In this document: positions 60,118 to 64,000 of the stretch, piece by piece
Numbering within the stretch: position 1 is the stretch's first letter
How the letters are laid out: the number at the start of each line of letters is the position of its first letter
Assembly (NCBI RefSeq): GCF_036962705.1
Contig: NZ_JBALOQ010000007.1
Span: 1 to 64,000, forward strand
Length of the DNA: 64,000 bases
From: Ferdinandcohnia sp036962705
GTDB taxonomy: Bacteria; Bacillota; Bacilli; Bacillales; Bacillaceae_L
Direction of reading: 5' to 3'
The notes under the pieces: model-generated
What the model saw: the letters and a program-made list of their open reading frames with translations, nothing else
The model's database searches: none
Told to the model about the DNA's origin: nothing
Translations under genes and position numbers: made by a program

Positions 60118-61295
60118 GCTTCATCACCATCCTCGTCTACGTCATCAGTAATAAGCTCTAAAAATAATTTCGTAAGCTCGGGCTCTGGTTTCGCACCGCC
60201 TGTTTGCTTTTCATAAAAGCGGACAAAAAGCTCATCAATTGGTGTATTTGTATTCACTGTTCGTTCCGCTTCTTTTTCAAGTTCTTCAAAAACTGGTCGA
60301 ATATGAATAAGACCACTGTGATGCTTTCGTAATCGATGAATTTCTTCGATTGACAGGGCGTTTGTCACATGGATTTCAAGGTCAACCCATGCATTTGCGT
60401 CCTTCCCTTCGTCAAGCCAGGCATAGACTTGAGCTAGCCCTTCTTTTGCTTTCCATCTTACAAGTGGTTTACCACTTGATAAAAATACTTCGGACATCTC
60501 GATTGGCTGGTTAGGTTTCGCCTCTAAAATGGTTACAGATTTTGCATATCCAGATTCTGAAAAGCTGTAGGCCAATGGTGAACCAGAATAGCGAGCTTGT
60601 GTTTTCGCTCTTGATACCATTTGTGGACGGTGTAAATGCCCTAATGCAACATATTGTGCCGTTTCTGGAAGACTCGTAGCAGCTACGGTGTACGCTCCAC
60701 CCACTTCAATTGGTCGCTCAGAATCTGTGCTACTTCCACCCGTTACATAAATATGGCTCATTGCGATATTGATTGTATTAGGGGTAAAAGCTTTACTCAT
60801 TTCTTCAAAGATTCCTTGAATTCGTTGATCGTATTTATCGCGTAGCATTAATTCTTCATGCGAATCTGATAATACTTCGGCTAAACGTGACTCTGATGGA
60901 TATGGTAAAGCTGCCAGTTTAAGAGTTTCATTTGTTGTAGGAACATAGATGGTTTGGACATCCATTGTTGGTAAGCCAAGTAGTTGAATTCCTTGCTTTT
61001 GTGCTAGCGGTGAGGCAGCTGACAAGCGGTCCGGGTTATCATGGTTTCCCGCAATAATCGATACAGGTCTCTTGCCACCATTTGATAATCGGGCGATACT
61101 CTCATAAAATAAGCTTTCAGCTGCTGCCGGTGGATTCACTGTATCAAATGCATCCCCAGCCATTAAGACAACATCAATTTTTTCTTCTTCGACGATTTTT
61201 ACAAGCTCGTCCAAGAATTGTGCTTGTTCTTCTAATCTACTTCTCCCCTCGAGGGATCGACCTAAATGCCAATCCGCGGTGTGAAGAATTCTCAT
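60114..61295 (-). CDS. sbcD: Exonuclease subunit SbcD
   Basis: Metal-dependent nuclease of the Mre11 family, 393 residues. Calcineurin-like motifs are HTADWHLG, MAGDAFD, GNHDNPDR, SHIYVTGG and LGHLHRPQ. AAGGAAGGGG precedes the ATG. It is coupled with sbcC and lies downstream of addA, a conserved Bacillus order. Confidence 0.96.
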   Translation of the reverse strand: MRILHTADWHLGRSLEGRSRLEEQAQFLDELVKIVEEEKIDVVLMAGDAFDTVNPPAAAESLFYESIARLSNGGKRPVSIIAGNHDNPDRLSAASPLAQKQGIQLLGLPTMDVQTIYVPTTNETLKLAALPYPSESRLAEVLSDSHEELMLRDKYDQRIQGIFEEMSKAFTPNTINIAMSHIYVTGGSSTDSERPIEVGGAYTVAATSLPETAQYVALGHLHRPQMVSRAKTQARYSGSPLAYSFSESGYAKSVTILEAKPNQPIEMSEVFLSSGKPLVRWKAKEGLAQVYAWLDEGKDANAWVDLEIHVTNALSIEEIHRLRKHHSGLIHIRPVFEELEKEAERTVNTNTPIDELFVRFYEKQTGGAKPEPELTKLFLELITDDVDEDGDEA

Positions 61296-61383
61296 TTGAA
61301 AGTCCCCTTCCTTAACCGAAATCTAGTACTATTATTTTAACATAGGAGGATGTCAGAGAATGAAAGAGTTAACTGGAAATTAA

Positions 61384-61420
61384 CGAAAAAAGTACTGCCC
61401 TAAAATAGGAGCAGTACTTC
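61384..61420 (-). terminator. Terminator of addA
   Basis: AAGTACTGC and GCAGTACTT pair around a loop with a second partial pairing and enter six T on the minus strand. Confidence 0.85.
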
Positions 61421-61430
61421 CTTATCTTAT

Positions 61431-64000
61431 CTACACTTCTAACAAATGTCCACCATCGAAAAAGTATAAATATCTTTCATTTAGTGGCTTTCTCCATATA
61501 TGTTCGATCGCCTTACTGTATAATTCAAGCTGTACAAGATAGCGGTCTTCAAGTTTAGGCTTTGCTTCTTCAAAGCTTGTAAACTTACCAGTAATCGTGT
61601 CCGTTTTATAATCAATCAAAACAATTCCTTTTTCATCCTCAAAGATACAGTCGATAACCCCTTGAATGAGGACATTTTCTTGTTGTTCATCCGACCAATC
61701 CGCATAGGCTTCTGCCGCAGGAATTGCAACACTAAACGGTACCTCTCGTCTTACATTTTCAGCTTTTAACATACGCTGAGCAATCCCCGATTCAAAAAAT
61801 CCAAGAATACTTTCTACATCAATAACATCTGCCTGTTCTTGTGTTAAAAGCTCGTTATGAACCATTCGCTGAATTTGTTCGCGGATGGACTCTTCACTTA
61901 TTGGTTCTGTTAAATCAACATGCTGCATCACCATATGCATCGCTGTCCCACGTTCTGCCGGTGTTAATGATTTTTGCTGCATAAATCTTGGTCGATCCGC
62001 GCTTGCAGCACGGAACTGAGGTAGAAAAGCGACATCACTATGTTCATCCATGCTCTCTCGTTGTCTTTTTATCTCTGACACAGACTGTTTTGAACGCTTA
62101 TTTGCCGCAGATTTAAAAGAATATTGCCATGTTAATTGATGTTCAATTCGTTCAGATGCATCGCTACTAACCGGAATTGGTTTTCCCTCTTTTAGTGCAG
62201 CCTCAATCTGTTCATGTTTGATTTCTTCTCCAACCTCAATTTTTTGCAGTTCTACAGCAGGGATTGATCGAATCTCCCATTTTGCTGGGTGATTCACAAT
62301 GTCAGCTGGCAGCCCGTCAACTGTTTCATCTCCCCGAAGCAACTCAGCATCTTTGTGCCTAATTAAACCTGGTCCAATCCAATCCAAATATGATTTAGCA
62401 CCAGCTCTTGTATGGTCTGTAATCAACCATTGTTTATTTTGAAGTGTGGCTTGCCATTTACCAAGCTGTTTTTCTAAATCCTTTACAGTACCTACCAGAT
62501 AAAGCTTTTCCTTTGCCCTTGTGAGAGCAACATAGAGAACACGCATTTCTTCTGAAATCAATTCAAGGTGCATTTTTTTCTTAATCGCAAGCATTGGAAG
62601 AGTTGGATACGTAATTCGAAGTGTTGGATTCACATATTTCGTGCCAAATCCTAGCTCTTTATCTAATAAATAATTCTTATTTAAATCCATCATATTAAAT
62701 TTCTTTGATAGTCCACTTACAAATACAACTGGGAATTCGAGTCCCTTACTTTTATGAATGGTCATCAGGCGGACAACATCCTCTTGTTCCCCTAGCGCTC
62801 TTGCCGTACCTAAATCATCACCACGGTCTTGCATTCGTTCAATGAAACGTAGGAAACGAAATAAACCTCTAAAGGAAGTCGCCTCATACTGGCGAGCACG
62901 GTCATATAGGGCACGAAGGTTAGCTTGACGTTGCTTTCCTCCAGGCATTCCCCCAACAAAATCATAAAAATAAGTTTCACGGTACAATTGCCAAATTAAA
63001 TCTGAAAGAGACCCCGTTCTCGCTCTTGTACGCCAGCTTTCTAATTTATGAAAAAAGTGCGCCACCTTCTCATGTGTTGCATCATCAGAAGATGCTTCAT
63101 CAAGGAATACCTTCAACGCCTCAAAGTAAGGACTGTTTTTTTCATAGGTTCGAATTTTCGCCAACTCGTCTGCTTCAAGTCCAACAATTGGTGAACGTAA
63201 AACAGATGCTAGGGGAATATCCTGGTAAGGATTATCAATCACCTTTAATAAAGACATCATGATTGCCACTTCTGTTGCATCAAAATAGCCAGTCGAAAGA
63301 TCCGCATAAATTGGAATTCCTTGCTGTTTGAATTCCTCCATAATTTGTGGAGCCCAAGGCATTGAACGCATCAGAATGACAATATCACGATAGGTAATGC
63401 TTCTCATCCGGTTTTCCTTTCGGTCAAACACTTGGAACCCGGAATAGATCATATCCTTAATTTGCTTTGCCATCGCACGAGCTTCAAGCTGGGCTGTTTC
63501 TAGTTCCGCCTCATCAAAAAGGACGATTCTCTCATCATCGTCAGAATCTTCATTTAGTTCGAAACTTTCGGCCTCTTGACCATTTTTATCAATTAATACT
63601 AGTTCTGCAGCCATTTGGTCACTTTCAGGATAGTCCGCACCAAGCTTTAATTCAGCATCATCGTCATACTCGATTTCACCAACAGCTTCCCCCATTATCT
63701 GTTTAAACAAATAATTCGTACCATCCAGGACCTCCGCACGGCTACGGAAGTTTTTCGATAAATCAATTCTTAACCCGGTATTCTCCCCCGATTGGGTAAA
63801 CCGTTTATATTTACTCAAAAATAGCATTGGTTCCGCAAGACGGAAGCGGTAAATCGACTGCTTAACGTCCCCAACCATGAACATATTTCCGGTTGCTTCT
63901 CCATCTTTAGTAACTAGCTTTAATATGGATTCCTGTACCATATTTGTATCCTGATACTCATCAACAAAAGCTTCTTCAAACTGAAGCCGGTATTCAAGAG
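61431..64000 (-). CDS. addA: ATP-dependent helicase/nuclease subunit A, partial
   Basis: C-terminal part of AddA, the UvrD-like helicase and nuclease of the AddAB recombination complex. The frame continues past the window edge: before the listed ATG at 63941 it reads FEEAFVDEYQDTN, the helicase motif II, so 61431-64000 is all coding. Other motifs: VGDVKQSIYRFR, RLMTIHKSKGLEFPVVF, VALTRAKEKL and the C-terminal nuclease motif IDYKTDTI. The first roughly one-third of the gene, including Walker A, is outside the window. Confidence 0.95.
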   Translation of the reverse strand, partial: LEYRLQFEEAFVDEYQDTNMVQESILKLVTKDGEATGNMFMVGDVKQSIYRFRLAEPMLFLSKYKRFTQSGENTGLRIDLSKNFRSRAEVLDGTNYLFKQIMGEAVGEIEYDDDAELKLGADYPESDQMAAELVLIDKNGQEAESFELNEDSDDDERIVLFDEAELETAQLEARAMAKQIKDMIYSGFQVFDRKENRMRSITYRDIVILMRSMPWAPQIMEEFKQQGIPIYADLSTGYFDATEVAIMMSLLKVIDNPYQDIPLASVLRSPIVGLEADELAKIRTYEKNSPYFEALKVFLDEASSDDATHEKVAHFFHKLESWRTRARTGSLSDLIWQLYRETYFYDFVGGMPGGKQRQANLRALYDRARQYEATSFRGLFRFLRFIERMQDRGDDLGTARALGEQEDVVRLMTIHKSKGLEFPVVFVSGLSKKFNMMDLNKNYLLDKELGFGTKYVNPTLRITYPTLPMLAIKKKMHLELISEEMRVLYVALTRAKEKLYLVGTVKDLEKQLGKWQATLQNKQWLITDHTRAGAKSYLDWIGPGLIRHKDAELLRGDETVDGLPADIVNHPAKWEIRSIPAVELQKIEVGEEIKHEQIEAALKEGKPIPVSSDASERIEHQLTWQYSFKSAANKRSKQSVSEIKRQRESMDEHSDVAFLPQFRAASADRPRFMQQKSLTPAERGTAMHMVMQHVDLTEPISEESIREQIQRMVHNELLTQEQADVIDVESILGFFESGIAQRMLKAENVRREVPFSVAIPAAEAYADWSDEQQENVLIQGVIDCIFEDEKGIVLIDYKTDTITGKFTSFEEAKPKLEDRYLVQLELYSKAIEHIWRKPLNERYLYFFDGGHLLEV

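Overview
The window reads as chromosomal DNA of a low-GC, spore-forming Bacillaceae (Bacillus-like) bacterium. The AT-rich intergenic DNA, strong AGGAGG-type ribosome sites, TTG/GTG starts, a gerP spore-germination operon, a Spo0E-family phosphatase and long co-linearity with the region around argCJBD, med, fabHA-fabF, yitK-yitW, yisI-yisL, gerP and sbcDC-addA of Bacillus subtilis all support this. No rRNA, tRNA, CRISPR array, prophage or insertion sequence was seen. Layout: 0-0.2 kb holds a 52-bp tandem repeat. 0.3-5.6 kb carries yjaZ (5' end apparently frameshifted), fabF and fabH behind a FapR-type operator, a YjzB-position gene, med and yjaV; comZ, which normally follows med, is missing. 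5.8-16.1 kb carries yjaU, yjzD, yjzC and the arginine operon argC-J-B-D-carA-carB-argF, in which carA has lost its whole glutaminase domain. 16.2-31.1 kb is an anaerobic/denitrification block: molybdenum-cofactor genes (moaD, moaE, mobB, moeA, mobA), the NO-damage repair protein ScdA/Ric, a CuA-containing heme-copper nitric oxide reductase with an SCO copper chaperone, the Fe-S regulator Fnr, a second Crp/Fnr regulator, a radical SAM/SPASM protein, three DUF2249 proteins, a polytopic haem-copper-like or NnrS-like protein and two MIP18-type Fe-S assembly factors. FNR-type palindromes (TGTGA-N6-TCACA or close variants) lie in front of most transcription units here, usually at the distance expected for class II activation, so the block behaves like one regulon. 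31-39 kb is yitW/yitV/yitU, yitT, a DegV gene, cvfB, a YajQ gene and small genes. 39-54 kb mixes a two-component system with a LolA-like lipoprotein and an M48 protease, an SDR oxidoreductase, a membrane-anchored alpha-amylase-family protein lacking most catalytic residues, a MATE pump, an EAL protein with a degenerate GGDEF, yisL, yisK, a Spo0E-like gene and a DUF418 membrane protein. 54.5-56.5 kb is gerPA-F behind a sigma-K-like promoter. 56.7-64 kb is sbcC, sbcD and addA, which runs off the end. The most striking unexplained signal is a family of five dispersed, structured intergenic elements (at about 5.6, 17.0, 27.6, 36.3 and 47.0 kb). They share a fixed order of hairpins, an almost invariant core and a terminal inverted repeat, with coordinated base-pair changes between copies that point to selection for an RNA (or single-strand DNA) fold. 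Two copies supply the stop codon of a neighbouring gene. A second 121-bp family (three copies) and a third 39-nt family (two copies, one nested in the first family) are also present. All calls come from reading the sequence; no database search was run.
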